Of a stretch of 64,000 nucleotides of DNA, positions 1 to 12,759 are shown piece by piece (position 1 is the stretch's first letter; each line of letters opens with the position of its first letter). The DNA is from Pseudomonadota bacterium (GTDB lineage Bacteria > Pseudomonadota > Gammaproteobacteria > Xanthomonadales > Rhodanobacteraceae). The DNA lies in NCBI GenBank assembly GCA_021792975.1, contig JAJYTR010000001.1, forward strand, positions 1 to 64,000, in the 5' to 3' direction. The notes under the pieces were generated by a model that did no database searches, was not told the DNA's origin, and saw nothing but the letters and a program-made list of their open reading frames with translations. The translations under genes were made by a program, and so were the position numbers.

Positions 1-1
1 C

Positions 2-838
2 CGCGGCAGCGGCTGGGCCGCGGTTGCCGGGCAGCCCGCGGTGCGCCTGGCCGAGGGCGACGCGGTGGTGCTGCCGCACGGCGACCGCCATGTCATGTCC
101 AGCCGGCCGGGCCTGCGCCCGCAGCCTTTCGACGTCGCCTGGGCCTACGCGCATCGCCACGATCCGCGTCCGGTTCCGTTCGACGCGCGGATCGACGGCG
201 TGCTGGCCGGCGACGCCGCCGGCGAGGATGCCCCGGCGCGGCTGGTGTGCGGTTTCGTGTGCTGTGACCTGCATCCGTTCAATCCGCTGGTCGCGCAGTT
301 GCCGCCTCTGCTGCACCTGCCGGCCGCTGCCGGCAGCACCTGGATCCTCGCCATTCTGCGGCAGGCGCTGCAGACCGGCGCTGCGCGAGAGCCGGGCCAC
401 GAGGCCATGCTCGAGTGCATCAGCGAACTGCTGTTCGTGCATGCCGTCCGCCACTACCTCGGTCGTCTGGATGCGGGTGCCGGCGGCTGGCTGGCCGCGC
501 TGCGCGACCGCCGCGTCGGCCACGCCCTGGCGCTGCTGCATGCACGGCCGGCGCACGCATGGACGCTGGACGAACTGGGCCGGCGGGTAGGCCTGTCGCG
601 TTCGGCGCTGCATGCACATTTCGTGCGTTGCGTCGGCCGGCCGCCCATGCAGTACCTGACCCTGTGGCGCATGCAGCTGGCCGCCAGCCTGCTGCGCGGC
701 AGCAACGCGTCCATCGCCGCGATCGCGCTGGAAGCAGGCTACGACGCCGAGGCCGCCTTCACCCGCGCATTCAAACGCTGCACGGGCCTGCCGCCGGCGG
801 CGTGGCGACGCCGGGCCACGGCGACGTTGCCGCCGTGA
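2..838 (+). CDS. AraC-family transcriptional regulator, cupin sensor plus AraC HTH (5' truncated)
   Basis: The reading frame is open to the window edge, so the start lies outside; the GTG at 41 in the ORF track is probably internal, because in-frame codons from base 2 continue the cupin pattern (LAEGDAVVLPHGDRHVM). The first 150 or so visible residues look like the cupin sensor domain found in AraC-type activators. The last 100 residues form a double helix-turn-helix with typical wording (TLDELGRRVGLSRSALHAHF, then SIAAIALEAGYDAEAAFTRAFKR). Such proteins usually activate a neighbouring gene, often divergent and in this case off the window. The target cannot be inferred from the visible side, because the next gene (aat) is convergent. 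Confidence 0.8.
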   Translation, partial: RGSGWAAVAGQPAVRLAEGDAVVLPHGDRHVMSSRPGLRPQPFDVAWAYAHRHDPRPVPFDARIDGVLAGDAAGEDAPARLVCGFVCCDLHPFNPLVAQLPPLLHLPAAAGSTWILAILRQALQTGAAREPGHEAMLECISELLFVHAVRHYLGRLDAGAGGWLAALRDRRVGHALALLHARPAHAWTLDELGRRVGLSRSALHAHFVRCVGRPPMQYLTLWRMQLAASLLRGSNASIAAIALEAGYDAEAAFTRAFKRCTGLPPAAWRRRATATLPP

Positions 839-965
839 CGGGATCGCGACGCCGGGCAGCCGCGACGGAGAGGCATGTGAGCGGGGAGGTCCGGAACGGA
901 GGCCGCAGCGCGGTGGCCGTCGTCATTGCCGTCGCCGCGGCAGGCAGGCCGACCCGATGCGGGTC

Positions 966-1691
966 TCAGCGCGTCGTCAGCGCACACGCGGCACGCAACG
1001 GCAGCGCGGCGTCCCAGTCCTCCGGCGCGGACTGCGCACGCAGTCGCTGCAATTGCTCGAGATATTCGGTGCGCGGCATTTCGAAGGCGCCCAGCGCCAG
1101 CGTGTGCGCGTTGGCCACCTGCGCATCCAGCAGCGGCATGCCCCAGGCGGCCAGCGCGCGGCATGCCGCGTACAGCGCCGCCTTGGAGCCGCCGCTTTCC
1201 GCGCTGAACATCGACTCGCCCGAAAACATCCGGCCCGCGGCGACACCGTAGAGCCCGCCGACCAGGCGCGTGCCGTCCCACACCTCGAACGAGTGCGCAT
1301 GTCCGAGCCGGTGCAGGGCGGTGTACGCCTCGCGCATCGCCGGCGTGATCCAGCTGCCGTCGCGGCCGTCACGCGGCGCGGCGCAGGCGGCGATCACCTG
1401 CGCGAAGGCGCGGTCGGCACTGAGCGTCCAATGCGAATCGCGCAACGCGCGTGCGAAGCGCCGGTGCGGCCGTGTGCGGGCCGTGTCGAACACGCAGCGC
1501 GGGTCGGGCGACCACCACAGCAGCGGCTCGCCCTGCGAATACCAGGGGAAAACGCCGTCTGCGTACGCCGCCAGCAGGCGTGCCGTCGAAAGATCGCCGC
1601 CCACCGCCAGCAGACCCGAGGGCAGCGCCTGCGCCGCCGGCGGGAAGCGCAGGTCGTCACGATGCAGGCGGGCGAGTGGCCGATGCACCAT
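966..1691 (-). CDS. aat: Leucyl/phenylalanyl-tRNA--protein transferase
   Basis: Aat transfers Leu or Phe from tRNA to proteins with N-terminal Arg or Lys, creating type-2 N-degrons that ClpS hands to ClpAP; clpS and clpA lie in this same window (36-39 kb). At 241 residues it has the family length. Diagnostic stretches are FPWYSQGEPLLWWSPDPRCV near residue 50, GGLYGVAAGRMFSGESMFS in the middle and LLDAQVANAHTLALGAFE towards the end. Its ATG overlaps the stop of the upstream GNAT gene by one base, so it is the last gene of a trxB-GNAT-aat operon with probable translational coupling. A 6-bp inverted repeat (GACCCG-ATG-CGGGTC, 951-965) directly follows the stop and may help termination. Confidence 0.96.
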   Translation of the reverse strand: MVHRPLARLHRDDLRFPPAAQALPSGLLAVGGDLSTARLLAAYADGVFPWYSQGEPLLWWSPDPRCVFDTARTRPHRRFARALRDSHWTLSADRAFAQVIAACAAPRDGRDGSWITPAMREAYTALHRLGHAHSFEVWDGTRLVGGLYGVAAGRMFSGESMFSAESGGSKAALYAACRALAAWGMPLLDAQVANAHTLALGAFEMPRTEYLEQLQRLRAQSAPEDWDAALPLRAACALTTR

Positions 1692-2866
1692 CAGCGGGAG
1701 CCATCGCCGGGGTCCGGCGATCCGTCTTGAGCATAGGCCGAGTGCCGCAGGAGTTCATCGCGCCAGGCGGCCACCTGTTCGCGTTCCGTCTGCAGGTGCC
1801 GCGCCACCGCACGGCGCAGCCCGGGATGGGCGATGGCGTGGCGTGAATGCGTGAATACCGGCAGAAAACCACGTGCCAGCTTGTGTTCGCCCTGCGCGCC
1901 CGGTTCGAAGCGCCGCAGTCGTGCGCGCAGGCAGTATTCGATGCCCTGGTAATAGCAGAGCTCGAAATGCAGCCCCGGCACCTGCGCGCGGCTGCCCCAA
2001 TAGCGGCCGTACAGCACCTCGGCGGACTGCAGGAACAGCGCCATGGCCGCGATGCCTGTCCGCTCCCGGGCCAGCGCCAGCCACACCTGGCCGGGCAATG
2101 CCGTGCCCAGGTGCCGGAAGAATGCCGGCGTCAGCGCGGCGTCGTTGCCGTGTGCGTCGAAGGTGCCGAGATACAGCGCATGTACCGCATCCCACTCGCG
2201 TGCATCGAGACTGCTGCCCGCGCGCCATTCGACCTGCAGGCCCGAGTCCTGCACCCGCATGCGTTCGGCGCGGATGTTCTTGCGCTTCTTGTGTCGCAGC
2301 GCGGCGAGGAAGGCATCGAAATCCGGCCAGCCGCGATTGCTCCAGTGAAACTGGATGTCCCGGCGTGCCAGCCAGCCGCCGTCGTTGCCGTCGCAGGCGG
2401 CGCGATCGGCGTGCTCGAGAAACAGGAGATGCGAGCTGCTGCAGCGCTGTGCGTCGCAGGCGCGGGCCAGCGCCTCCAGCAGCGCCTGGCGCATGGTGTC
2501 GGCATCCGCGCCGCACCCCACCAGCAGGCGCGGACCGACCACCGGCGAGTAGGGCACGGCGCCCAGCAGCTTGGGGTAGTACTGCAGGCCGGCGCGCCGC
2601 ATGGCGTCGGCCCAGGCGTGGTCGAACACGAACTCGCCGTGCGAATTGGACTTGAGATAGCAGGGCAGGGCCGCGCGCAGCCGCCCGTCTTGCCAAAGGG
2701 TCAGATGCCGCGCCTGCCAGCCCCAGTCCGCGCGCAGGCAGTGCTGCTGCTCCAGTCCCGCCAGAAAGGCATGGCTGAGAAACGGGTTGTCGTCCGGTCG
2801 CAGCGCATCCCAGTCGGCGGCATGGATCCCGTCCAGCCGCTCGAGGATGCGCAGCGTCAGCGTCAT
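1691..2866 (-). CDS. GNAT-fold acyltransferase, DUF482/peptidoglycan-associated family
   Basis: The ORF track runs 115 codons too far upstream, across the 3' end of trxB. The likely start is ATG at 2866 (MTLTLRILERLDGI), giving 391 residues with a 10-bp gap to trxB. The sequence matches the uncharacterised DUF482 family of the GNAT superfamily, often labelled peptidogalycan biosynthesis/recognition: NPFLSHAFLAGLE near the N-terminus, LPCYLKSNSHGEFVFDHAWADA, YYPKLLGAVPYSPVVGPRLL, and a C-terminal half with FYQGIEY-like and FEPGAQGEHKLARGFLPV motifs. The substrate is unknown. It sits between trxB and aat and shares their transcript. The family assignment is firm but no function is claimed. Confidence 0.85.
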   Translation of the reverse strand: MTLTLRILERLDGIHAADWDALRPDDNPFLSHAFLAGLEQQHCLRADWGWQARHLTLWQDGRLRAALPCYLKSNSHGEFVFDHAWADAMRRAGLQYYPKLLGAVPYSPVVGPRLLVGCGADADTMRQALLEALARACDAQRCSSSHLLFLEHADRAACDGNDGGWLARRDIQFHWSNRGWPDFDAFLAALRHKKRKNIRAERMRVQDSGLQVEWRAGSSLDAREWDAVHALYLGTFDAHGNDAALTPAFFRHLGTALPGQVWLALARERTGIAAMALFLQSAEVLYGRYWGSRAQVPGLHFELCYYQGIEYCLRARLRRFEPGAQGEHKLARGFLPVFTHSRHAIAHPGLRRAVARHLQTEREQVAAWRDELLRHSAYAQDGSPDPGDGSR

Positions 2867-2876
2867 GGCCGGGGCA

Positions 2877-3968
<1,092 letters not shown>

Positions 3969-3985
3969 TCAGCGAGGTTCACCCC

Positions 3986-5044
3986 ATGCGTATCGGCATT
4001 CCCAGTGAAACCAAGACGCTCGAAGGTCGCGTGGCCCTGGTGCCGGCGGCCTGCGCAGACCTGGTGCGTCACGGCCACGAGGTGTACGTGCAGGCCGGCG
4101 CCGGCCTCAAGAGCGGCTTCGGCGACGAGGCCTATGCCCGGGTCGGTGTGCGCATCGTGCCCGATGCCGCCGCACTGTACGAGAAGGGCGAGTTGATCGT
4201 GAAAGTCAAGGAGCCCATCGCCGGCGATCTAGCGCATCTCCAATCGCACCATCTGCTGTTCTGCTATCTGCACCTGGCAGCGGAGCCCGAATTGACGCGC
4301 GGCCTGCAGGCGATCGGCCTGACCGCGGTGGCCTTCGAGTCGGTGGAAGAGCAGGGCGGCCTGCCGCTGCTGCACCCGATGTCGGTGATCGCCGGACGCA
4401 TCGCCACGCAGATGGGCACCACGCTGCTGCACCAGCCGCAGGGCGGCAAGGGCAAGCTGCTGGGCGGCATGGCCTCGACGCCGCGCGGCAAGGTGGTGGT
4501 GCTGGGTGCCGGCGCCGCCGGCGGCAACGCCGCGGCGCTGGCGGCAGCGGCCGGGGCCAACGTGGTGGTGTTCGACAAGCGCCCGGACCGCATGGCCGAG
4601 ATGATGGCGCTGGGTCCCAACGTCACCGCGCTGTACGCCTACGAGTCACTGGTGGCCGAGGAAGTCGCCGGCGCCGACATCGTCGTGGGCGCCGTGCTGA
4701 TCCCCAGTGCCAAGGCACCGCGCGTGGTCACCGAAGCCATGGTGAAGTCCATGGAAAAGGGCAGCGTGCTGGTGGACATCTCCATCGACCAGGGCGGCTG
4801 CTTCGAGACCTCGCGTCCCACCACCTGGAAGGAGCCCACCTACAGCGTGCACGGCGTGACCCACTTCGCGGTGACCAACATGCCGGGCGCGGTGCCGCAG
4901 ACCTCCTCGCATGCCATCTGCGCGGCGATCCTGCCCTATGTGCAGCGCCTGGCCGGCGGCGGCTGGCGCCAGTTCGAGCCGCTGCGCAAGGGGATCAACG
5001 TCGAGGCCGGCAAGGTGGTGCATCCGGCGTTGCAGCCGGCCTGA
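3986..5044 (+). CDS. ald: Alanine dehydrogenase
   Basis: Catalyses reversible NAD-dependent deamination of L-alanine to pyruvate and ammonia. The start is ATG 3986 (MRIGIPSETKTLEGRVALVP), giving 352 residues, a little shorter than many family members at about 370. Substrate-binding and catalytic residues expected for the family are visible: R15, K75 in KVKEP and H96 in CYLHLAAEP. The Rossmann glycine motif is VVLGAGAAGGNAA, and the typical VDISIDQGGCFETSRPT block is present. It is divergent from trxB across 149 bp, which must hold both promoters. It occupies the spot between trxB and ftsK where E. coli has lrp. Confidence 0.95.
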   Translation: MRIGIPSETKTLEGRVALVPAACADLVRHGHEVYVQAGAGLKSGFGDEAYARVGVRIVPDAAALYEKGELIVKVKEPIAGDLAHLQSHHLLFCYLHLAAEPELTRGLQAIGLTAVAFESVEEQGGLPLLHPMSVIAGRIATQMGTTLLHQPQGGKGKLLGGMASTPRGKVVVLGAGAAGGNAAALAAAAGANVVVFDKRPDRMAEMMALGPNVTALYAYESLVAEEVAGADIVVGAVLIPSAKAPRVVTEAMVKSMEKGSVLVDISIDQGGCFETSRPTTWKEPTYSVHGVTHFAVTNMPGAVPQTSSHAICAAILPYVQRLAGGGWRQFEPLRKGINVEAGKVVHPALQPA

Positions 5045-5178
5045 TGCAGCCCTTCGCGGCGGGTGGCGCGCCCGCACCGTGGGCCGCCCGCGCTTGCGGT
5101 TCCGCATCGTTCAGCGACTGCGGCCCGCGCGCGTTGCTGGTGTAATCTGCCGCAGGCTTGCAACCGGGCAGGACGGCC

Positions 5179-7509
5179 GTGGCATCCAGCGGCAGAAACA
5201 GCGATATCCGCACGCGCGTCGCGTTGAGCGACGGCGCGCGGCGCCTTTTGCGCGAGGCCGGAGCGCTGATCCTGTTTCCGGTGGCGCTGTACGTTCTGGT
5301 GTGCCTGCTGAGCCACAATCGCGAGGATCCCTCGTGGTCGCATTCCGGACCCGACCTGGGTGTGCACAACTGGGGCGGGGTGATCGGAGCGTATCTGTCC
5401 GACGCGCTGCTGTGGTTCTTCGGACTGATGGCCTATGCGTTCCCGATCCTGCTGGCGGCGCTGGCCTTCAATGTGCTGCGCGAGCAGGCACGTGGCGCGC
5501 GCTCGCCGCTGGAGCCCACGCTGCGGCTGATCGGCTTCGTGGTGTTCATCGTGTCCGGCGCCGCGCTGGCGGCATTGCGGCTGGGCCCGGCGCAGGATCT
5601 GGCGGCGGGCTACGGCGGCATCCTGGGCCGGCTGGTCGGTACGCCGCTGCAGCACGGTTTCGGTGTGCCGGGCGCCACGCTGCTGACGTTCGCGGCTTTT
5701 CTGGTGGGGGTGACGCTGGCGACCGGGCTGTCGTGGTTCGCGGTGATGGACCGCACCGGGCGCCTGGCGCTGGCCGTGGGCGACTGGCTGCGCGAACGGC
5801 TGAAACGCACGCCCGAGGTACTGGCCGCGCGCAGCCAGCGCATCGAGCGCGAGGAGGCACGCCGCATCGAATCCAGGCGCAAGGCCGAACGCGAGCCGGT
5901 GCGCATCGAGCCGCCGTCGGTGCCGGTGGTGCAGAAGAGCGACCGCGCCGCGCGCGAGAACCAGATCCCGCTGTTCGTGGTCCCGGCGCTGCCCGGCCAG
6001 CTGCCGCCGCTTTCGCTGCTGGACGATCCCAAGCCCAGCGCCGGCAAGGGCTGGTCGCAGGAGATGCTCAAGGTTCTCTCCGAGCAGCTCACCGCCAAGC
6101 TGCGCGATTTCCGCATCGAGGCCAACGTGGTCAGCGTGTTTCCCGGCCCGGTGATCACCCGCTTCGAGATGGAGCCTGCCGCCGGCGTGCGCGGCAGCCA
6201 GATCAGCAGCCTGGACAAGGACATCGCGCGCGGCCTGTCGGTGCAGAGCGTGCGCGTGGTCGACGTGATCCCGGGCAAGAGCGTGATCGGCATCGAGATC
6301 CCCAACGCGCATCGCGAGGTGGTGTATCTGTCCGAGATCCTGCGCTCCAAGGAATACGACGCGCAGAAATCACCCCTGGCGCTGGCGCTGGGCAAGGACA
6401 TCGGCGGCCGCCCAACGGTGGTGGATCTGGCCAAGATGCCGCACCTGCTGGTGGCCGGCACCACCGGTTCGGGCAAGTCGGTGGCGCTCAATGCCATGGT
6501 GCTGAGCCTGCTGTACAAGGCGCCGCCCGGCGACGTGCGCATGATCATGATCGACCCCAAGATGCTGGAGCTCTCGGTCTACCAGGGCATCCCGCATCTG
6601 CTGACGCCGGTGGTCACCGACATGAAGGAGGCCGCCAACGCGCTGCGCTGGTGCGTGGGCGAGATGGAGCGGCGCTACCGGCTGATGTCGGCGCTGGGCG
6701 TGCGCAATCTGGCCGGTTTCAACAAGAAGGTGCGCGAGGAGCAGTCCAGGGGCAAGCCGCTGCTGGATCCGCTGTTCCGGCCCGATGCCGGCGATGCCGG
6801 CGCCAAGGTGCCGGAGCTGGCGCCGCTGTACTCGATCGTGGTCATCATCGACGAGTTCGCCGACATGATGATGATCGTCGGCAAGAAGGTCGAGGAGCTC
6901 ATCGCGCGCCTGGCGCAGAAGGCGCGCGCCGCCGGCGTGCACCTGGTGCTGGCCACGCAGCGGCCCTCGGTGGACGTGATCACCGGCCTGATCAAGGCCA
7001 ACATCCCCACGCGCATCGCCTTCCAGGTGTCCAGCAAGATCGACTCGCGCACCATCCTCGACCAGTCCGGCGCCGAAACCCTGCTGGGCCACGGCGACAT
7101 GCTGTACCTGCCGCCCGGCACCGCCACCCCCGAGCGCGTACACGGCGCCTTCGTCGACGACCACGAGGTGCACAAGGTGGTCGAATGGCTGCGCGCGCAG
7201 GGCCGGCCCGCCTACGTCGAAGGCGTGCTGGAGGAGGTGCAGATGCTGGGTGACGGCAAGGTCGTCGGCGAATCGGGCCTGCCCGAGGACGCCGAGGATG
7301 GGGACGACAGCGACAACGCGCTGTTCGACCGGGCCGTGGATATCGTGGTGCGCAGCCGGCGCGCCTCGATCTCGGGCGTGCAGCGCCACCTGCGCATCGG
7401 CTACAACCGTGCCGCGCGGCTGATCGAGATGATGGAGCAGCAGGGCATCGTCAGCCCGCCCGAGCACAACGGCAACCGCACCGTGCTGGCCCCGGCACCG
7501 CGCGAGTAG
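5179..7509 (+). CDS. ftsK: DNA translocase FtsK
   Basis: Septal DNA pump that clears chromosome termini and activates XerCD at dif. The track starts at TTG 5158, but GTG 5179 has a better-placed AGGA seven bases upstream, giving 776 residues. The N-terminus has about four membrane segments (for example [17 protein letters not shown] and [21 protein letters not shown]). A short charged linker at about 200-270 is far shorter than that of E. coli FtsK. The motor follows, with Walker A GTTGSGKS and Walker [15 protein letters not shown]-terminal gamma winged helix ([24 protein letters not shown]) reads KOPS-type sequences. It is followed by lolA and rarA as in E. coli. Confidence 0.97.
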   Translation: MASSGRNSDIRTRVALSDGARRLLREAGALILFPVALYVLVCLLSHNREDPSWSHSGPDLGVHNWGGVIGAYLSDALLWFFGLMAYAFPILLAALAFNVLREQARGARSPLEPTLRLIGFVVFIVSGAALAALRLGPAQDLAAGYGGILGRLVGTPLQHGFGVPGATLLTFAAFLVGVTLATGLSWFAVMDRTGRLALAVGDWLRERLKRTPEVLAARSQRIEREEARRIESRRKAEREPVRIEPPSVPVVQKSDRAARENQIPLFVVPALPGQLPPLSLLDDPKPSAGKGWSQEMLKVLSEQLTAKLRDFRIEANVVSVFPGPVITRFEMEPAAGVRGSQISSLDKDIARGLSVQSVRVVDVIPGKSVIGIEIPNAHREVVYLSEILRSKEYDAQKSPLALALGKDIGGRPTVVDLAKMPHLLVAGTTGSGKSVALNAMVLSLLYKAPPGDVRMIMIDPKMLELSVYQGIPHLLTPVVTDMKEAANALRWCVGEMERRYRLMSALGVRNLAGFNKKVREEQSRGKPLLDPLFRPDAGDAGAKVPELAPLYSIVVIIDEFADMMMIVGKKVEELIARLAQKARAAGVHLVLATQRPSVDVITGLIKANIPTRIAFQVSSKIDSRTILDQSGAETLLGHGDMLYLPPGTATPERVHGAFVDDHEVHKVVEWLRAQGRPAYVEGVLEEVQMLGDGKVVGESGLPEDAEDGDDSDNALFDRAVDIVVRSRRASISGVQRHLRIGYNRAARLIEMMEQQGIVSPPEHNGNRTVLAPAPRE

Positions 7510-7596
7510 GCACGGCGTTCCGCCGCGGTGCAGCCGCCCTGCACGATGCTGCACCGCCGACGCTCCCCGACGAATCCACCGACACCATACCCGCCC

Positions 7597-8289
7597 ATGT
7601 TCCGTTTCATGCTCACCGCAAGACACCGCGCCGCCGCCATCGTCGCGGCGGCCCTGGTGCTGGCGCTGCTGCCGTCGCCGGCAACGGCGCAAGCCGGGCC
7701 CTCGGCGCGCGCGCAGCTGGATGCCTTCGCCGCCGGACTGAAGTCGGTCAGCGCGGACTTCAGCCAGCGCACCGTCAACGCCAGCGGCGATCGCGGCCGC
7801 AGCGCGTCGGGCACCCTGGCGCTGGCGGCGCCGCGGCTGTTCCGCTGGCAGGTCGAGAAGCCCTATCACCAGCAGATCGTGGCCGATGGTTCGCGCGTGT
7901 GGGTGTACGACCCCGAGCTGCAGCAGGTGACCGTGCGCAGGCAGTCCAGCGCCGAAGCGCACAGCCCGCTCAGCGTGCTGACCGACCTCGGGCTGCTGGA
8001 CACCGAGTTCACCGTCCGCGACGCCGGCGACCACGACGGCGAAGCCTGGCTGCGGCTCGCGCCGCGCGCGGACAGCGCCGGGTTCAAGTACGCCCTGCTG
8101 GGCTTCGCGCACGATGAGCTGCAGGCGATGGTGTTCGAGGACCAGCTCGGCGACCGCACCACCATCCGCTTCAGCCACTGGCGCCGCAACGTGGTGCTGC
8201 CGCCCTCGACGTTCCGCTTCACGCCGCCGCCGGGCGCCGACGTGATCGGCGACGTGCCCGCCGCCGAAGCCTATCCGCTCAGGAACTGA
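7597..8289 (+). CDS. lolA: Outer-membrane lipoprotein carrier protein LolA
   Basis: Periplasmic chaperone that takes lipoproteins from LolCDE and delivers them to LolB at the outer membrane. The start is ATG 7597 (230 residues); ATG 7609 is an alternative. A signal peptide is evident: basic TARHR, then AAAIVAAALVLALLPSPATAQA with a likely cleavage after ATAQA. The mature part shows LolA-type blocks: SADFSQRTVNASG, GTLALAAPRLFRWQVEKPYHQQIVADG, VWVYDPELQQVTVR and a C-terminal STFRFTPPPGADVIGD. It lies between ftsK and rarA, the conserved gammaproteobacterial order, and is probably cotranscribed with rarA. Confidence 0.95.
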   Translation: MFRFMLTARHRAAAIVAAALVLALLPSPATAQAGPSARAQLDAFAAGLKSVSADFSQRTVNASGDRGRSASGTLALAAPRLFRWQVEKPYHQQIVADGSRVWVYDPELQQVTVRRQSSAEAHSPLSVLTDLGLLDTEFTVRDAGDHDGEAWLRLAPRADSAGFKYALLGFAHDELQAMVFEDQLGDRTTIRFSHWRRNVVLPPSTFRFTPPPGADVIGDVPAAEAYPLRN

Positions 8290-8313
8290 GACGGCGCGGC
8301 GTATCATCGCCCC

Positions 8314-9669
8314 ATGCCGCGCAAGGCCTCCGCCGCTCTGTCCGCACCGCCGCTGCTGCCGCAATCCACCGCGCTGCAGCCGCTGGCGGAGCGCATGCGC
8401 CCGCAGCGCCTGGAACAGATGGTCGGCCAGCGTCGCCTGCTGGCGCCGGAGGCGCCGTTGCGCCAGGCGCTGGAGGCCGGTCGCGTGCATTCGATGGTGC
8501 TGTGGGGGCCGCCCGGCTGCGGCAAGACCACGCTGGCGCGGCTGGTGGCGCGTTACGCGGACGCCGAGTTCATCGCGCTGTCGGCGGTGCTGTCCGGCGT
8601 GGCCGAGGTGCGGGCCGCGCTGGCGCAGGCGCAGGCACGCTACGAACAGGGACTGCGCACGGTGCTGTTCGTGGACGAGGTGCACCGTTTCAACAAGGCG
8701 CAGCAGGACGCGTTCCTGCCCGCCATTGAGCGCGGCGTGATCGTGTTCATCGGCGCCACCACCGAGAACCCCTCGTTCGAGCTGAATTCGGCGCTGCTCT
8801 CGCGCTGCCGCGTGCACGTGCTGGAAACGTTGTCTGAGGAGGACATCGTGCAGGCGCTGCACGAGGCGCTGGCCGACCGCGAGCGTGGGCTGGGGACGCT
8901 GGCGTTGCGCGTGGACGACCGTGCGCTGGAGCTGATCGCCCACGCCGCCGACGGCGACGTGCGCCGTGCGCTGACGCTGCTGGAAATCGCCGGCGAGCTG
9001 GCGCACGACGGCGTCATCGCCGAGGACACGTTGACCCGCGTGCTGGCCGACCGCACACGCCGTTTCGACAAGGGCGGCGAGCAGTTCTACGACCAGATCT
9101 CGGCGCTGCACAAATCGGTGCGCAGCTCCGACCCCGATGCCGCGCTGTACTGGCTGACGCGCATGCTCGACGGCGGTTGCGATCCGCTGTATCTGGCGCG
9201 GCGCATGGTGCGCATGGCGGTGGAAGACGTCGGTCTGGCCGATCCGCGCGCCTGGTGCATGGCGCTGGACGCCTGGGACACCTACGAGCGCCTGGGCAGC
9301 CCCGAAGGCGAACTGGGCCTGGCCGAACTGGTCGTGTACCTCGCCGTGGCACCCAAGAGCAACGCGGTGTACCGCGCCTTCGGCAACGCGCGTGCCACGG
9401 TGCAGGAGACCGGCACGCTGGAAGTGCCCATGCATCTGCGCAATGCGCCGACCCGTCTGATGAAGGAGCTGGGCTACGGCAGGGACTACCAGTACGACCA
9501 TGACGTGCAGGGCGGGGTGGCGCTGGACCAGCAGTGCCTGCCGGACGCGCTGTCCGATCTGCGGCTGTACGCGCCCACCGGACGCGGACTGGAGGAACGC
9601 ATCAAGGACAAGCTGGATGCGCTGCGCGCCGCGCGCAAGGCCGCGCGCGACAAAGGCGGCGGCGCATGA
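8314..9669 (+). CDS. rarA: Replication-associated recombination protein A (RarA/MgsA AAA+ ATPase)
   Basis: AAA+ ATPase related to clamp-loader subunits and RuvB; it acts at stalled replication forks. It has 451 residues. Walker A is GPPGCGKTT near residue 66, Walker B is VLFVDEVHRFNKAQQDAFLP, sensor 1 is FIGATTENPSFELNSALLSRC, and the C-terminal tetramerisation region includes KGGEQFYDQISALHKSVRSSDPDAALYWL and LGYGRDYQYDHD. A TATCAT box at 8302-8307 ends only six bases before the ATG, so a leaderless transcript is possible in addition to read-through from lolA. Its stop overlaps the start of the MFS gene (ATGA). Confidence 0.97.
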   Translation: MPRKASAALSAPPLLPQSTALQPLAERMRPQRLEQMVGQRRLLAPEAPLRQALEAGRVHSMVLWGPPGCGKTTLARLVARYADAEFIALSAVLSGVAEVRAALAQAQARYEQGLRTVLFVDEVHRFNKAQQDAFLPAIERGVIVFIGATTENPSFELNSALLSRCRVHVLETLSEEDIVQALHEALADRERGLGTLALRVDDRALELIAHAADGDVRRALTLLEIAGELAHDGVIAEDTLTRVLADRTRRFDKGGEQFYDQISALHKSVRSSDPDAALYWLTRMLDGGCDPLYLARRMVRMAVEDVGLADPRAWCMALDAWDTYERLGSPEGELGLAELVVYLAVAPKSNAVYRAFGNARATVQETGTLEVPMHLRNAPTRLMKELGYGRDYQYDHDVQGGVALDQQCLPDALSDLRLYAPTGRGLEERIKDKLDALRAARKAARDKGGGA

Positions 9670-10847
9670 GGAACCTGCTGCGTGCGCTGCCGCGCACGGT
9701 GCTGCTGCTGGGATTGATCAGCCTGTTCAACGATGCCGCCGGCGAACTGGTGTACCCGCTGGTGCCGCTGTACCTGGCCACCGTGCTGATGGCCGGACCG
9801 CGCGCGCTGGGGTTGATCGAGGGCGTGGCCGAAGCGGTCAGCAGCCTGGTCAAGCTGGGTGCCGGCGTGCTCGCCGACCGCATGCGCCGCATGCGCCTGT
9901 GGGTGATCGGCGGGTACAGCGTGGCCGGCCTGGCGAGGCCGCTGCTGGCTCTGACCACGGCCTGGCCGGGCGTGCTGCTGCTGCGCTTCGCCGACCGTCT
10001 CGGCAAGGGCTTGCGCAGCGCGCCGCGCGATGCGCTCATCAATCTCGCGGTGCCGGCGGAGCGGCGTGGCCTGGCCTTCGGCTTCCACCGCGCAATGGAC
10101 AACCTGGGGGCCGTGGTCGGGCCGCTGGCGGCCGCGGGCCTGCTGGCACTGGGTCTGCCGATCCGGCACATCTTCGCGCTGGCCCTGATTCCCGCCGTGG
10201 TGGTGGTGGCGCTCGCGCTGTCCGTGCCCGAACCGGTGCAGGCAGCGGCGCCGCGACAGACCCGCTTCGACTGGCGCCTGCGCGACCAGCACCCGGCGCT
10301 GCGCCGCTATCTGGTCGTGCTGGGCCTGTTCACGCTGGGCAACTCGTCCAACATGTTCCTGCTGCTGCGCGCGCACCAGCTGGGGCTGCCGGATGTGCAG
10401 ATTCCGCTGCTGTGGGCGCTGATGTCGGGTGTGGCGGCGCTGTTTTCGACGCATCTCTCGGGTCTGTCCGACCACTTGGGGCGCACACGCGTGATCGCGG
10501 CGGGATGGATCGTCTACGCCGCGTTCTACCTGCTGTTCGGCCTGCTGCCGGCGCATGCCTTGCTGTTGTGGCCGATGTTTGCGCTGTACGGCCTGTTTCT
10601 GGCCGCCACCGAGGGCGCCGAGAAAGCGCTGGTGGGCGATCTGGCGCAGACGGGGCAGGGCGGCACCGCCTTCGGCTGGTACAACCTGGTGGTGGGCCTG
10701 GCGCTGCTGCCGGCGTCGCTGCTGTTCGGCGCACTGTGGCAGGGCATCGCGCCGCTGGCGGCATTCGGCTTCAGCGCTTGCTGCGCGCTGGGGGCGACGC
10801 TGCTGCTGCAGTTCTGGGTGCGGCCTGCGCAAGGCGCACCGGGCTAA
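9666..10847 (+). CDS. MFS transporter
   Basis: Major facilitator superfamily membrane carrier, 393 residues from ATG 9666, which overlaps the rarA stop by four bases; the ORF track start at 9534 lies inside rarA. About 12 hydrophobic segments can be counted in two halves separated by a charged loop near residue 200 (AAPRQTRFDWRLRDQHPALRRY). The A-loop-like motif VLADRMRRMRLWVIGGYSVAG and FADRLGKGLRSAPRDALI are typical of a drug- or sugar-exporter-like MFS group. The substrate cannot be deduced. Translational coupling to rarA suggests simple co-expression rather than a shared task. Confidence 0.85.
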   Translation: MRNLLRALPRTVLLLGLISLFNDAAGELVYPLVPLYLATVLMAGPRALGLIEGVAEAVSSLVKLGAGVLADRMRRMRLWVIGGYSVAGLARPLLALTTAWPGVLLLRFADRLGKGLRSAPRDALINLAVPAERRGLAFGFHRAMDNLGAVVGPLAAAGLLALGLPIRHIFALALIPAVVVVALALSVPEPVQAAAPRQTRFDWRLRDQHPALRRYLVVLGLFTLGNSSNMFLLLRAHQLGLPDVQIPLLWALMSGVAALFSTHLSGLSDHLGRTRVIAAGWIVYAAFYLLFGLLPAHALLLWPMFALYGLFLAATEGAEKALVGDLAQTGQGGTAFGWYNLVVGLALLPASLLFGALWQGIAPLAAFGFSACCALGATLLLQFWVRPAQGAPG

Positions 10848-10850
10848 GGT

Positions 10851-12603
<1,753 letters not shown>

Positions 12604-12671
12604 ATGCGACCGCGTGCCGCCGCCGCGGCTACAATTCCCCCGCTTGACAGGCGGCAGCGAACCATCCCTGC

Positions 12672-12759
12672 GGAAGCGTGGCCGAGCGGTTGAAGGCACC
12701 GGTCTTGAAAACCGGCAAGGGGCGACCCTTCGTGAGTTCGAATCTCACCGCTTCCGCCA
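12672..12759 (+). tRNA. tRNA-Ser (anticodon UGA)
   Basis: An 88-nt class II tRNA with acceptor GGAAGCG/CGCTTCC, discriminator G and an encoded CCA. The anticodon loop CTTGAAA reads TGA, the variable arm is long (GGGGCGACCCTTC) and the T-arm is GTGAGTTCGAATCTCAC. A TACAAT box at 12630-12635 is a plausible -10 element. Confidence 0.97.

Noticed and set aside
29-840. Overlapping ORF 24..590 in the AraC region
   Set aside because: Arginine- and serine-rich shadow frame of the AraC-family gene, which alone shows domain motifs.
6370-9501. Minus-strand ORF of 1043 codons opposite ftsK, lolA and rarA
   Set aside because: Antisense shadow of three clearly recognised genes on the plus strand.
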